From the NCBI RefSeq assembly GCF_902459505.1, contig NC_047100.1, positions 30,504,469-30,568,468 of the forward strand: 64,000 nucleotides of DNA, read 5' to 3'. The notes beneath the pieces are model-generated. The model made no database searches, had not been told where the DNA came from, and was given only the letters and a program-made list of their open reading frames with translations. How positions within the stretch are numbered: the first letter of the stretch is position 1; each line of letters begins with the position of its first letter. The stretch is from Geotrypetes seraphini. Its lineage: Eukaryota > Chordata > Amphibia > Gymnophiona > Dermophiidae. The translations under genes and the position numbers were made by a program. Below, in pieces: positions 12,300 to 52,684 of the stretch.

Positions 12300-13360
12300 T
12301 ATAGGCCTCATAGGAATAGTCAGGAAAAAGGCATGTGAGCATGAAACCACCAGTATTTCAGTTCCTTTATTATCCTCAGGGAGGAAACAAGAAAACAAGG
12401 CTTATGGCTCCCAAACCCACAATATAATACTCAACGGAAAAAGACAGCTTCAGATTCAGCTCAGCAGGGAACAAAACAAAAAAACTTCCCCAGTTCGAAG
12501 TACAACTCTCTCAGGAACAGTTCACTCGGAAAGTTTTAAGGCAGTTCTAGGCTCCAGCGAGCCTGCAGTTCATAAGCTGGACCCTGTCATATGTAACGGT
12601 GCAATAATCAACTCCTCTTTGATATGAGATAGGCTTATATGGCAGTTTGCCTAGCCTGTTCCAGTGTTAGAACACTGGTTGCCAGCAGTTAACTGCTGGT
12701 GAAAAATTTCTTCACTCTTCCTGCTGCAAACAGGCAGCAAATGCCCCACCCACACACTTTGGGGGTGGGGGGTGGGTGGGACAAAACAGCACAGGAAAAA
12801 AAAACCCCAAGAGAAAAAGTTTCTCTGTGTCTGTAAATCCTGTGGTCTTTCAAAAGGGGTTAGCAGCTTAGCAGTGCTTTCAAAAATAGTCCCACAAGAG
12901 AAACAGCTTGCAAAAGCTCTCTGCTTCTCATGGCTGTTGGCTGGCTCTAGCACAGCAACATACCTCCATTTCATCAGATTCTCCAGCTGGCTCAATGTCC
13001 ATAAGTTGCTCGCTCTGAGCTCCCACCTCAGGCAGACCTAGTTCCATGCATTGAGGCACCTCTATTCTATCCAGAACTCTCAGCCCCTCCAGCCTGTCCA
13101 TCTGCCCTTCTCTAGCCTCTTTCTGTTCAAAAACTGTGGCTTGCTTGTTCAGCCACCTTCTTATCAGGTGTAGGGAATTCTCTAATTAAGTTGCTCCCTT
13201 CCCCCCAACCTGAGTAGAGGAAAAGTTCTAGCTCTGAGAGTTGTGTGCCTGCTCCCTCTAGTGGTAACTGCTGGTATATCCACAGCCTGCTTAAAAGGTG
13301 TTTTAAAGTCAGAAAAGGAATGAGTGTCAGGCTGCTCTGTGTATGCTTCTGGACTAGGGA
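12300..13360. other. Unassigned stretch, possibly old repeat
   Basis: No gene is recognised. The segment has CT-rich and G-rich patches and a short inverted pair around 12655-12695 (CCAGTGTTAGAACACTGG). Composition and tone resemble an old inserted element read in antisense, but no terminal repeats or coding domain support a name. Confidence 0.25.
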
Positions 13361-13365
13361 CTGAG

Positions 13366-13955
13366 AGTTGCGCGGGGACAGAAATCCCACCCGTCCCCGT
13401 GAGGAATCCCTCCGTCCCAACCCGTCCCCATGAGGAATCCCCTCCCATCCCTATAAACTTCAGAAATAGTTATTTTATTTAATTATGCTACTGAATTAAA
13501 GGCTCTGGTAGAAACCCATTTACAAATAAGCAAAGAGACTTTATTAATTTGGAAATATTAATTGGGAAGAATACATACTTTGTAAACGGGTTTCTACCAG
13601 AGCCTCTAATGTAAATATAAATACTCAGCTGATGAGAACCCCCAAGCTGTCAGCTGAGGACTTCCTTTGCAGTTGGCCGGGGGTCCCTTTTGCCAAGCTT
13701 GGCAGGTAGTAGTAGCGTCCTTGAGCTTTGCTTAAGCCCTTCCTCCAAAGTCAGCGCTGACATCGGGGAAGACTTCCGGTCAGCTGTGTGCTGCTGCTGC
13801 TGCAGGGCAGGTAGGAAAAAGAAGATGAACCTCGCGGCTCGAGTTGCATCGAACCCCGCAGGATCCCAGCAACCCTAGGAGGCATCCCCACATGATCCCC
13901 ACGACCCGAAGAGGGAACTCTGTCATCCCCGTTCCCATGCAGCTCTCTACTAGGG
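13366..13955. repeat. GC-rich MITE with internal 24-bp inverted repeat
   Basis: Begins near GAGTTGCGCGGGGACAGAAA with tandem CCCGTCCCCGTGAGGAATCC-like units. It ends near CCCGTTCCCATGCAGCTCTC, so the ends are roughly inverted. Inside, GGCTCTGGTAGAAACCC (about 13500) is mirrored by GGGTTTCTACCAGAGCC (about 13588) across an AT-rich spacer. A related start (GAGCTGCACAGGAACAGGG) occurs at 30641. The superfamily was not determined. Confidence 0.45.
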
Positions 13956-13989
13956 ACATAGCTAGCAGGCATAGACTGAGTATCACAAT

Positions 13990-14440
13990 ACATAGAATAT
14001 AATCTTATTAACAACACATAATGTTTAACCACAAAATCAAACTACACAAAGCACTGTATGCTTCTCAACATTCATTCCTACCAGAACAAAGATAACCCCA
14101 TGCAAATACGGGACCACAAACTCAAAGTACTAATATATAAAAATGAAACCCAAAGATGCAAGACTCTGCATACAATGCAACACCACAGTGACACGTCTCC
14201 CAATACTGTTCAAAATATGAAGACAGATACATAACAATCACCACTTTACAAACTAACAAATAGAAATATAACAAATAATGAGAAAAGAAAGTACCATTTT
14301 ATTGGACTAATGCATTTTTCAATTAGCTTTCAGAGGCCAAATGTTTCTTCAGGATAGTACAGTATACTGCTGTTATGGTACCCCCATACTAAAAGATATA
14401 CTAGAACGGTTGTTGAAAGAAATAACTGAATTATTAAATA
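13990..14440. other. Unassigned repeat-like stretch
   Basis: A-rich sequence with no coding signal. One phrase (ataatcttattaa) matches the sequence left of Helitron 1, so part of it may be another copy of that hAT-like element. The rest is unassigned. Confidence 0.25.
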
Positions 14441-14479
14441 CTAGTGTTTAAGCCAGTTACATTAACGGGTGCTAGAAAA

Positions 14480-15260
14480 CAGCCCCCTTTCCCTCTCCCC
14501 CTCCAGTTCCTCCCTGTCTCTCCATGGCCCCCCTTCTGTCTTCCCCCCCTAAGCAAAACAATCTGCCTCCCAGCACACCCCTTCCCCCGAAGCAGCCCCC
14601 TTTCCCTCTACCCCTCCAATTCCTCCCTGTCTCTCCGTGGCCCCCAATTTTGTCTCCCCCCCCCCAAGCAAAGCTATCTACCTCCCAGCACACCCCTCCC
14701 CCAAAGCAGACCCCTTTCCCTCTGCCCCTCCAGTTCCTCCGTGTTTCTCCTTGGCCCCCCCTTCTGTCTCCCCCCCCAAGCAAAGCTGTCTGCCTCCAAG
14801 CACACCCCTCCCCCAAAGCAGGCCCCTTTCCCTCTCCCGCTCCAGTTCCTCTGTCTCTCCATGGCCCCCCTTCTGTTTCCCCCCCAAGCAAAGCTGTCTG
14901 CCTCCAAGCACACCCCTCCCCCAAAGCAGGCCCCTTTCCCTCTCCCGCTCCAGTTCCTCCGTCTCTCCGTGGCCCCCCTTCTGTCTCCCCCCCAAGCAAA
15001 GCTGTCTGCCTCCAAGCACACCTCTCCCCCAAAGCAGGCCCCTTTCCCTCTCCAGTTCCTCCCTGTCTCTCCATGGCCCCCCTTCTGTCTCCCCCCCAAG
15101 CAAAGCTGTCTGCCTCCAAGCACACACCTCCCCCAAAGCAGGCCCCTTTCCCTCTCCAGTTCTTCTCTGTCTCTCCGTGGCCCCCCTTCTGTCTTCCCCC
15201 CCTAAGCAAAACGATCTGCCTCCCAGCACACCCCTCCCCCCGAAGCAGCCCCCTTTCCCC
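14480..15260. repeat. Minisatellite, about 8 units of 105-115 bp
   Basis: Units begin near 14480, 14593, 14704, 14816, 14923, 15030, 15137 and 15243. Each contains a CTCTCC(A/G)TGGCCCCC phrase and AAGCAAA. The block is strongly strand-asymmetric (pyrimidines on the plus strand). Units differ by small indels and point changes. Confidence 0.8.
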
Positions 15261-15433
15261 TCCTGTGAGAATGTTTACCTGCATGGGCCACCTGCAGCAC
15301 CCTCCAGCCGTTCCTCTGAGGGGAAACTCCTTCACTCGCCTCCCGCCTACACTTTTTTGAAGATGCGCGCCATCCCCGCGGTCTGGCCAGCTCCCCTAGT
15401 CCCTTGCCGCCGCCGCCACCCCCTTCCCTTCCC

Positions 15434-15650
15434 ACGGTCGACAAACCTCTTGGCTCCAGCAGCGGCCGCAGCACTGTAAACACGCTGCTTCACGGCCTCT
15501 ACTGCCCCAATTTGCTCTGCCGCGTCTCTGATGATGTCATCAGGGACACGGAATAGCAAATCAAGGCAGTAGAGGCCGCGAAGCAGCGTGTTTACAGTGC
15601 TGCGGCCGCTGCTGGAGCCAAGAGGTTTGTCGACCGCGGGAAGGGAAGGG
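15434..15650. repeat. Foldback palindrome inside Helitron 2
   Basis: GGTCGACAAACCTCTTGGCT through AGCAGCGTGTTTACAG-type sequence on the left is mirrored on the right (to about 15643) around a short centre containing TGATGATGTCATCA. Arms are about 90 bp and highly similar, so the RNA or single strand would form a long hairpin. Confidence 0.7.
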
Positions 15651-15888
15651 AGTGGCGGCGGTGTCAAGGGACTAAGGGAGCCGGCCAAACCGCGAGAAGG
15701 GAAAATCGCGTGGGAGGCTCAATGGGATTGGGGGGGGAGGGGTGAAGACGACGACGAAGATGAACTGAAAAGAAACCTAGGCGCGCATGCGCACTCCTGC
15801 AATGCCACGGACCTACATCTCACAGATCAGGGAAAACAGAAGCACGCAGTTGAGTGTGCATGCGCGGCTAGCGTTTTATTATATAGGA

Positions 15889-16204
15889 TAAGGAGGAAGA
15901 ATTCATTCATGTAAAGTCCATCTACTATTGGATAGGGTGATTAATTGGAGACTTTTTTTGCGAAGGGAATTTTATGACACATATATACACCACATAAGTG
16001 CGGTGATTGACCAGAGGTCCCAGATTTAGGGGCGTGTCCCCGTTTGCAGGTACTCTACCTAACAAGTTATGAGCACTTTGGGTATAGTAATTTAATAATA
16101 AGTTTGGGATTGAGTGCCGTATGTGCATTGGTGGAGTGGTGAACCGTTTGGGGGGTTTTGTAGTGTAGTGCTTACATTTTGGGTCCACCCAATATTTACA
16201 GGAG
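15889..16204. other. Unassigned spacer
   Basis: About 315 bases between Helitron 2 and a DIRS fragment. No gene or named repeat is recognised. Confidence 0.3.
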
Positions 16205-17338
16205 ACAGAAAAATTATGTTCTTACCTGTTAATTTTCGTTCATTTAGACCAGGGGTGCCTAAAAGGTCGATTGCGATCGACTGGTAGATCGCGAAGGCAA
16301 CGCGAGTCGATCACGTGTTCTACTTGCTTATATTTCAGAGGCGGTTCGATCTCGCAGGAGGCCTCCGCGTGCCCAGGCTGGATTTGGGAGAGAAGCGTCG
16401 GCCCAATCTTAGTAAAGAGCTTGACAAATCGCTTCTCCATCATGGCATGGAACAAAGCCGGCAAAGAGGGATCCGCATCCGCAATGGGACCTCCAGCACG
16501 GACATCGCTAACTCGGCCACCCGGGGGCTTGGGCTTAGAAGCCTTGGGCACCTTGAGCACCACTGGAGGAATGGGAGGCTGCGTTACCTGACCTGAGGAG
16601 ACAGCGGAAGGCACCGCAGCAGGCATCGGAGTCGAAGCCGGCACGAACGAGGCAGGCTTGAGCAGATTCGAGGCTGAAGATGTCGAAGCCGAAGCCGCGG
16701 CGCTCTGTGATGAGGACAGCTCCGGTGACACCTCCATGCTGAACAGCGACTCCCACAAGATGCAGCGACGCTTGAAAGCACGTGCTGTAAGTGTGGAGCA
16801 AGGCCAGCACGATTTTGGAAGGTGTTGAGGCCCAAGACACTGAATACAGCGTCGATGAGGGTCCATCAACGAAATCGTGCGCTAGCACTTGACACACTTT
16901 TTAAAACCTGTGACAGGCCGGGACATAGGTCGAAAAAGCTCCGCCGCAAGATCGAAGCCGCGGGACCGCGGCCATGTGGCCTGCCCGGTCGAACAAATGA
17001 ATGAAATGTTTTCTTTTTTTTTTTTTTTGAAAAACAAGAAAACGCAACACGAACCAATGATAATGAGTAAATAAAACCCAAAACCGCGGACACAGAAGGC
17101 ACAAGTGAAGGTACTTCGCGCAGTGTCGAAGACGGACTTCTCGGCTCCGCGGAAGAGTAAGAACTGAGGAGATGCGCCTGGTGCATCGGGCGTGAAGGCA
17201 CTCGCGCATGCGCGGTGCGGGCAGCTCGAAACTTCTAGAGTTTCTACAAGCAATATGCTTGTGAGATGTCCGCATCAGGGCTCCGTTGGATGATGTCACC
17301 CACTAGTGAGAATACCTGCCTGCTTGTCCTGGGATAAA
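16205..17338 (-). mobile_element. DIRS retroelement fossil, 5' fragment
   Basis: The right end (about 17300-17338) carries the same terminal phrase as the other DIRS copies (CCTGCCTGCTTGTCCTGGGA). The minus-strand sequence from about 16870 down to 16240 encodes the gag-like start typical of this group (a DPHRRCIQCLG motif with spaced cysteines, then Ser/Ala/Pro-rich sequence). The left 50 bases (TTCTTACCTGTTAATTTTCG) look like a terminal piece of a related DIRS group, and a short hAT-like phrase (AGGGGTGCCTAAAAGGTCG) is embedded at 16250. The fossil is fragmentary and lacks RT and recombinase regions. Confidence 0.6.
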
Positions 17339-17339
17339 G

Positions 17340-17672
17340 GGGTGACATGATCGAGACGTTCAACTATCTCACGGGCCGTACTGAGGTGGAAGAGGATATC
17401 TTCTTTTTCAAGGGCCCCACGGCAACAAGAGGGCATCCGTGGAAAATTAGGGTCAGGAAACTACATGGTGACACCAGGAAATACCTCTTCACCGAAAGGG
17501 TGGTTGATCGCTGGAATAATCTTCCGCTACAGGTAATTGACGCCAGCAGCGTGCCTGATTTTAAGACAAAATGGGATCGTCACGTTGGATCTCTTCACAG
17601 GGAAAGGTAGGGGTTATTGCGATGGGCAGACTTGATGGGCCATGGCCCTTATCTGCCATCTGTTTCTATGAG
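17340..17672 (+). mobile_element. CR1-like LINE 3' end
   Basis: Encodes an 87-residue C-terminal ORF2 segment (17347-17610) with GHPWKIR, FTERVVDRWNNLP and VPDFKTKWDRHVG, then a short 3' UTR with GGGCAGACTTGATGGGCC and TCTGTTTCTATG. This tail and protein are shared with 62762-63358. CR1-type elements end in short TTTCTATG-like repeats. This copy is heavily 5' truncated. Confidence 0.72.
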
Positions 17673-17689
17673 GGAATATAACAGAGGCG

Positions 17690-18205
17690 GATGCCTCACC
17701 TATCAGTAGGCCAAGAGTCTGGGACAAAGGCCCCCTTTGTAAAGCTCCCTAGCCCAGAGAAAGAGGGAGTTCTTAAGAGGGCAAGAGCTTTGGCTGAAGT
17801 TATGAGAAAGCATTTAAACCTGCTTGGGTATGATTATCTTGCCTATTTTGGTGTGGACAAAAAAGAGAAGACCCAGGACCTTTAGTGAACTTTAAAGCTT
17901 CTTGGGATATTTTATTTCTCCAATCAAGCAAAAGGCACTAACAAAGATTGCTTATGGTGTGGACAGTGTTTTGCCTACCTGGCAGGCCCGTGCCCGGCCA
18001 CAATACATACAAGATCATTAGAGAAACATAACATTATTCCCAGTCAGCTAGTTTTCACTCCTGTACTTAAGGAACAAGTTTCAAAGGAAACGATCTAGTT
18101 CACATTTTATCCTGAAGTTGTATGCAAACTATGGTCTGAAACCAGGATGACTACTCAAGAGCTGAATATTGTATTAACAGAAATCTAGAGACGCAGGTGT
18201 TGTTC
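17690..18205. other. Unassigned stretch
   Basis: About 500 bases. A plus-strand frame at 17691-17885 has no known domain. The sequence gives no supported feature and may be an old repeat. Confidence 0.25.
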
Positions 18206-18207
18206 AG

Positions 18208-18390
18208 AACATAAGAATAACCTTACTGGGTCAGACCAATGGTCATCTAGCCCAGTAGCCCATCCTCACAGTTGACAATCCAGGTCACTAGTACCTGGCA
18301 ATAACAAAATGTAGCAACATTCCTTGCTATCGACCCCAGTAACCCATCCTCAGAGCAATTTTTTGTTAAAGCGCCTGTTCAGTGATGCTG
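18208..18390 (-). mobile_element. CR1-like LINE 3' end, antisense
   Basis: The phrase 'aacataagaataaccttactgggtcagaccaatgg' read on the plus strand is the antisense of a CR1-like 3' region. The same phrase occurs at 48541, 51335, 52558, 60917 and 63951. This copy is short and diverged. Confidence 0.6.
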
Positions 18391-18739
18391 AAAATAACCA
18401 GAGAGCTTGAAATTGAAAAATGGCTATTTTGGGGGTAATTCTGGGGTACAGTCGGCACTGAACGGTAGGGAACTCAGTGTTCCCGCTAAGCTGCGCTGGG
18501 GTGCGCTGGCGCACAAAATATTACCTCGCAGCGCACAAGTTTCTCGTCACAGCGCACACAGTGTAGAGCACAGTTCTTCAACCGCCGGTCCGCAAACAAA
18601 ATCTTGCCGGTCCGCGAAGGATTCGGTCCCCGCCGCAACGAAAGGCCGGCGTCAGCTGACTTGCAACTTCCTGTTGTAGTCGCTGTGCCGGGACTCCTGC
18701 CTTCCACCGCGTTTGCCTCCTGCCTTGTCTCCGCACCTC

Positions 18740-18981
18740 CAGACCAGCAGCGGCAGCTGTGTATGCTTTTAACTTCGGCACAGAGCTGCCCCTAATCAAT
18801 AGTTTAGCGCGGTTTCATAAGGCAGCCTCGGGGCCTTTGCTAGGCCGGCCCACATCGCATCATCGAAGCGGGCCGGCTATCAAAGGCCCCGAGGCTGCCT
18901 CATGAAACCGCGCTAAACTATTGATTAGGGGCAGCTCTGTGCCGAAGTTAAAAGCATACACAGCTGCCGCTGCTGGTCTGA
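18740..18981. repeat. Foldback palindrome of hAT-type element
   Basis: Arms of about 112 bp (18740-18851 and 18869-18981) are near-perfect reverse complements around a 17-base centre. The arm includes GGTTTCATAAGGCAGCCTCG and GCACAGAGCTGCCCC. The same palindrome, more diverged, is at about 53762-53925. The element's upstream part begins CAGTTCTTCAACCGCCGGTC, a hAT-like terminus, near 18570. Confidence 0.75.
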
Positions 18982-19204
18982 ACTCTTGGGCCGCTGAAGG
19001 AGGGCAAAAAGCAGCTGTCCTGGAGGTTTCCCTTCCTCTCGCCTTTACAGGTTCCTTTTTTCCACCTTTTTTTGTTTCCTTCAAACGGCAACGGGCCCCA
19101 GCATCGACATCAATCAAGTAAGTTCCACTGTCAACCAAGCGGTTCTGCTCGGCCAAAGCTTCCCCTGTGACATGAGCCACCCTCAGGGGAAAGAAAGTGA
19201 CCCA

Positions 19205-19600
19205 CAAAGGTGAGGGGAAGGGGGGCAGATGATGGAAGTTGGGGGGGGGAGAGAGAGAGAGAGAGAGAAGGGGCAGATGATGGAAGTGAGAAGAAGGGAG
19301 AGAGAGCAGAAGGCAGATGGATGTCAGTTGAGAAGGGAGAGCAGATGCTGAATGGAAGTGGGGAAAGAACACATACTGGATGGAAGGAGGAGATAAATAA
19401 AGGGGGAAGAAAATAGTAAGATAATGGAGGGGTGAGGGAAAGGGGTGACAAGCTGTGTGTAGACACAGTGAAAAGAGGGAAACGGGACTAAATAGTAAGA
19501 AAGAATTTAATTTAGATGGAGGCAGAAAATAGAGAAGGAAGACCAGAGAAGAAAAGGGAAGAGAGAGCAGAGAATGATCAGATCTGAGTGGAGGAAATGA
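19205..19600. repeat. Purine-rich tract with (GA)n
   Basis: Nearly all purine on the plus strand, with a (GA)n run at about 19250-19270 and repeated GGGCAGATGATGGAAGT phrases. It is the counterpart of the pyrimidine-rich tract 52980-53720 in the second copy of the foldback family. Confidence 0.65.
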
Positions 19601-20404
19601 GAAGAGAGATATGCTAAAAACCACAGGGGGGAGGGAAGGATAGAGATGCAGTTATTTTGAAGCTACACTGTTAAGTTAATATGCTGTTGGTAGAGTTGCA
19701 GTGGCATCCTAAACATATTTCTGGCAAGCCAACTGTATATGGTGACATTATTAGAAGATGACTGTGTGAAACTTTAGGGAACTTGGATGCCAATCAGTTT
19801 TTGGAAGCCAAAGGAAAACATACATTTTTTGTATGCTATACTGTATGTTTGGCTCGTTTCTACTTCAGTTTTGTTCTTGCCTTTTCGTTTTGTCTTCCTT
19901 CCACCATCTCTTATCTGCCTTCCTTATCATCCTTTTCAATGTGATTTGGCAGCTCCTGTCAATCATAGGCTGGCTGTGCAAGATTGCTAATTCTAGATGC
20001 CTGGGTGACCTAATGCCTGTGCATGTGATTTTCTGTTTTTGTGTTTAAAACATTTTGCTGAAAGCACAACAGTGCAAAAGAGTAAAACAGATTTTATGCT
20101 GTTTATTCTAGGAATAAGCAGTGGGCTTTCCTAAGTCCATCTTAATAATGTCATGCAGATTTTTTAAGGAAATTATCCAAATCTTTTTTTAATTACATGT
20201 TGAATGAAAAATATTTTCCCAGGTTTGTTTTAAATCTACTACTTAAAAGCTTTATTGCATGCCCCTTTACTCCTAGTATATATTTATTTTTATTTTTTAG
20301 TATATATATATTTATCTTTTGGCATGGCCCATCAGTTATAGCATTTGCTACATGATGGGCCATGCCAAAAGATAAATGTAGCATTTGCTACATGAATTGA
20401 TTTT

Positions 20405-20640
20405 TTGTCACGTATGGTTAAGGGGCTGGAGGAGTTGCCGTACAGCGAAAGATTAGAGAAACTGGGCCTCTTCTCCCTTGAGCAGAGGAGATTGAGAGGG
20501 GACATGATAGAAACATTCAAGGTACTGAAGAGAATAGACTTAGTAGCTAAGGCAGGGAGAACGAGAGGGCACTCTCTAAAGTTGAAAGGGGATAGATTCC
20601 ATACAAACGTAAGGAAGTTCTGTGGTAGAAAGCAACATAT
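20405..20640 (+). mobile_element. CR1-like LINE ORF2 C-terminal fragment
   Basis: Plus-strand translation reads RMVKGLEELPYSERLEKLGL, then LFSLEQRRLRGDMIETFKVL, the conserved C-terminal region of CR1-like ORF2. It stops abruptly at the boundary with hAT terminal sequence. Confidence 0.7.
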
Positions 20641-20979
20641 TTATTTGGCTCATAACTTGCTGGCGCCCAATATTTTTAGCTCACAGTGAAAAAAGTTTGC
20701 TCACAACACCCGCCCGCTTAGAGGGAACACTGGTTATCTCCTGTGACACTTCACTGGAATCTCAGTTTCGTTTCCTACAGCCTTGCTGTAAGGGCTGTAT
20801 CTTCTGTTCGTGTTTTATTTTTCTTAATTCTAGTAAAGTAATTTTGTATTTGGCATGGGTCTTGCCCTGGTGCTGCAGATTCACTCTGCTGGGACATCCT
20901 TCGACGGGAGATTGCAGATTTTCTTAAGAATGTCTGCTTCTGGGGGGGTTTCCTACCACTACAGTAAACCCCCTGGACA

Positions 20980-21930
20980 GCCTGCTAAATCTCCCTGGGT
21001 CCGTCCTCTAAGGGGTTGAGTGCAGGCTGCACAGTTCTGTGGAGGCGCACCTGGGATCGGAACCGGACTGCGTACCTACCCTGAATTATTTTGGAGGTCA
21101 CTGACTGGGGTGACCGGGAAGGTGAGGCAATCAGAAGGCTTGAAATCCAGTTTGCTGGGCCCTCGGCTTCAGGCCAGAAATTCAGAGCCACTTCCAGACC
21201 TCGGTTTGGAGGTCCAGCCTGACAAAAATCTTTGAACACACATCCACCTGTCCCCCTATAGAAAGCAGTTCTGACAACAGGTCTCTGGCGTCTCTCTCTC
21301 GGTCGGGAGGCAACTTGCAGCCTTTCCTGACAGGGTGGCAGAGAGTGACTTTAGATCGGTAGGTCCTAGAGGTCCTCAGAGAAGGGTTCACATAGGAGTT
21401 TTACCTATCCCTTTTGGATTTCTTCCTGGCTTCGCCCACAGGACAGCCAGAGAGAGCCTGGCATGTACGGGCTACTCTTTGCAGGCTGCTAGATCTGGCA
21501 GCAATAGAGCCCGTCCCAGAGGACGACTTGGGCTCTGGGAGATACTTGATATGCTTCATCGTTCCAAAGAAAGGCTCAGAAGATTGAGTTTCAAGTTTTT
21601 ACTGGACTTTGATGAATCGCTTATTTAGTATTTAGTAAGATACAAAAATCAAAAATTAATAACATGTAAAACATATGTTTTTACACGCAATTTAAAATAA
21701 TGGGGTAGACAATTGGACATACAGACCAACTAATACAAAGAGGGGAGAGGGGATAGAACTACAATTTAGTATTTTTAAAGTTCAGAGAAGCAGCAGTAGC
21801 ACCTGGGGAATTCGTGGCTTCACTGGATCTCACGGAAGCATACCGCCACATTCCCATTTTTCGGGAACATTGGAGGTTTCTGCAGTTCCATGTGCTGGGG
21901 CGGCACTTACAGTTGCCTTTGCTCTGACCA
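20980..21930 (+). mobile_element. DIRS retroelement fossil, RT fragment
   Basis: The plus strand carries pieces of a DIRS-type reverse transcriptase: near 21805-21925 the translation includes FVASLDLTEAYRHIPIF and FLQFHVLG, the conserved strand before the catalytic region. The upstream part is degraded. A LINE-tail-like insert (about 21590-21795, TTTGATGAATCGCTTATT) interrupts it. It is an old, broken fragment with several breaks. Confidence 0.55.
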
Positions 21931-21945
21931 CAGGGTTAAAAGGGT

Positions 21946-22015
21946 CCCAGGACTAGCCCAAGTTCAGAGCATCCAACTCTTGCCCCCAAAGTCGTAGGAT
22001 CAAACCCCAGCTGCA
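21946..22015 (+). repeat. tRNA-Lys-like (SINE head) copy 1
   Basis: TAGCCCAAGTTCAGAGCATCC (D-arm/A-box region), ACTCTT (anticodon-stem region) and GTCGTAGGATCAAACCCC (T-arm/B box) follow the order and spacing of tRNA-Lys. Stems are imperfect, so it is a tRNA-derived repeat and not a working tRNA. A second copy lies about 140 bases on. Confidence 0.55.
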
Positions 22016-22085
22016 CCTCCGCAATGTTAAAAAAAACCCCCAATAAACCCAAGAGACTATAATAATGTAGTGTGTCTGCCGACAC

Positions 22086-22166
22086 AGGGTTAAAGGGGTC
22101 CCTTACATAGCCCAAAGGTCAGAGCATCCACCCTTTGCTCCCAAGGTTACAGAATCAAACCCCAGC
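22086..22166 (+). repeat. tRNA-Lys-like (SINE head) copy 2
   Basis: Repeats the phrases of the first copy (CAGGGTTAAAGGGGTCCC, TAGCCCAAAGGTCAGAGCATC, GAATCAAACCCCAGC) with divergence. It lies just beyond the HDHD5 stop codon, which is on the opposite strand. Confidence 0.55.
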
Positions 22167-22320
22167 ATCATGCAAGAGTTAGAAATAATGCAGTAAAGTG
22201 CTGTTATGTGTTTAACCATGCCACATGAGGTCTGCAGAAATATAAAATATGCTCAAAAGTCAACCATTTCTGGAAAGTCAGCTGTAAGTTTGGAAAACAA
22301 AAAGAAGTACCAACACCCTC

Positions 22321-52231
<29,911 letters not shown>

Positions 52232-52551
52232 GGCCCCGCCGCGCGCACAAGAGGCTCGCGAGCTCCGTCCGCTGCTCGAGCTCGGCGGCGCCTCACCCAG
52301 CCAATCGGCGGCCTCGGCTCTCACGCGCAGCTGCCCATGGGGAGAGCAACGAGGCAAAACGCCACGCCTCTTCCGGACGCTTCCTACTGGGTTACGTAGC
52401 CAGAACTACGTCACCACGTTAACGACCGCAGCTTTCCCACACGCGCTCAGGATGAAGAGACTCCACCCCCTTTACTCATTCTCTAGTCTAAACTGACACA
52501 TTTTCCCTCCCTTTGTGGTCTGGTTACTTTATTTTTCTGTGCTTTTAAGCA

Positions 52552-52680
52552 TGTTTCATAAGAACATAACATTTGCATCTTGCCCAGCAGTCCGCTCACG
52601 CAGGGACCAGCCCTACCTGCCTAGTTCTGGCTCAGCAGGAACTTGTCTAACTTTGTCTTGAATCCCTGGAGGCCAATGAC
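52552..52680 (-). mobile_element. CR1-like LINE 3' end fragment, antisense
   Basis: TTGCCCAGCAGTCCGCTCAC and AGCAGGAACTTGTCTAAC are the same antisense phrases as at 51366. It is interrupted by the hairpin element that follows. Confidence 0.6.
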
Positions 52681-52684
52681 TGGT

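Larger units (their letters stand above)
14441..15888 (-). mobile_element. Non-autonomous Helitron, copy 2, with minisatellite core
   Basis: On the minus strand it starts A|TCCTATATAATAAAACGC (15888) and ends GGGCTTAAACACTAG|T style at 14441. The CCCGTTA/TAACGGG-type terminal hairpin sits about 11 bases from CTAG (one arm carries a mismatch). Most of the core (14480-15260) is about eight tandem units of 105-115 bp, each with a CCCCTTTCCCTCT start. A nested foldback lies at 15434-15650. Long apparent frames across the tandem region are low-complexity Pro/Ser or Gly/Arg artefacts, not genes. Confidence 0.72.
18477..20721. mobile_element. hAT-like element with nested insertions
   Basis: The left end CAGTGTTCCCGCTAAGCTGCGC is mirrored by GCCCGCTTAGAGGGAACACTG at 20701-20721. 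These inverted ends match a widespread hAT MITE group, but target duplications are not clear. Between them lie a second hAT foldback (18560-19660 region), about 700 bases of unassigned AT-rich sequence, and a CR1 fragment (20405-20640). No transposase is visible. Confidence 0.45.

Noticed and set aside
12340-13120. Possible antisense LTR with TTTATT poly-A-like signal
   Set aside because: Only composition and one AATAAA-like motif suggest it. No paired repeat, primer site or coding region was found, so no element is claimed.
14444-15479. Long Pro/Ser-rich and Gly/Arg-rich reading frames on both strands
   Set aside because: They follow from a GC-rich tandem repeat with a unit that rarely makes stops. 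All frames on both strands are open at once, there is no domain, and the block is inside a Helitron.
21946-22166. Functional tRNA-Lys genes
   Set aside because: Arms mispair and the T-arm is degraded (GGATCAAACCCC, GAATCAAACCCC). Treated as tRNA-derived repeats.
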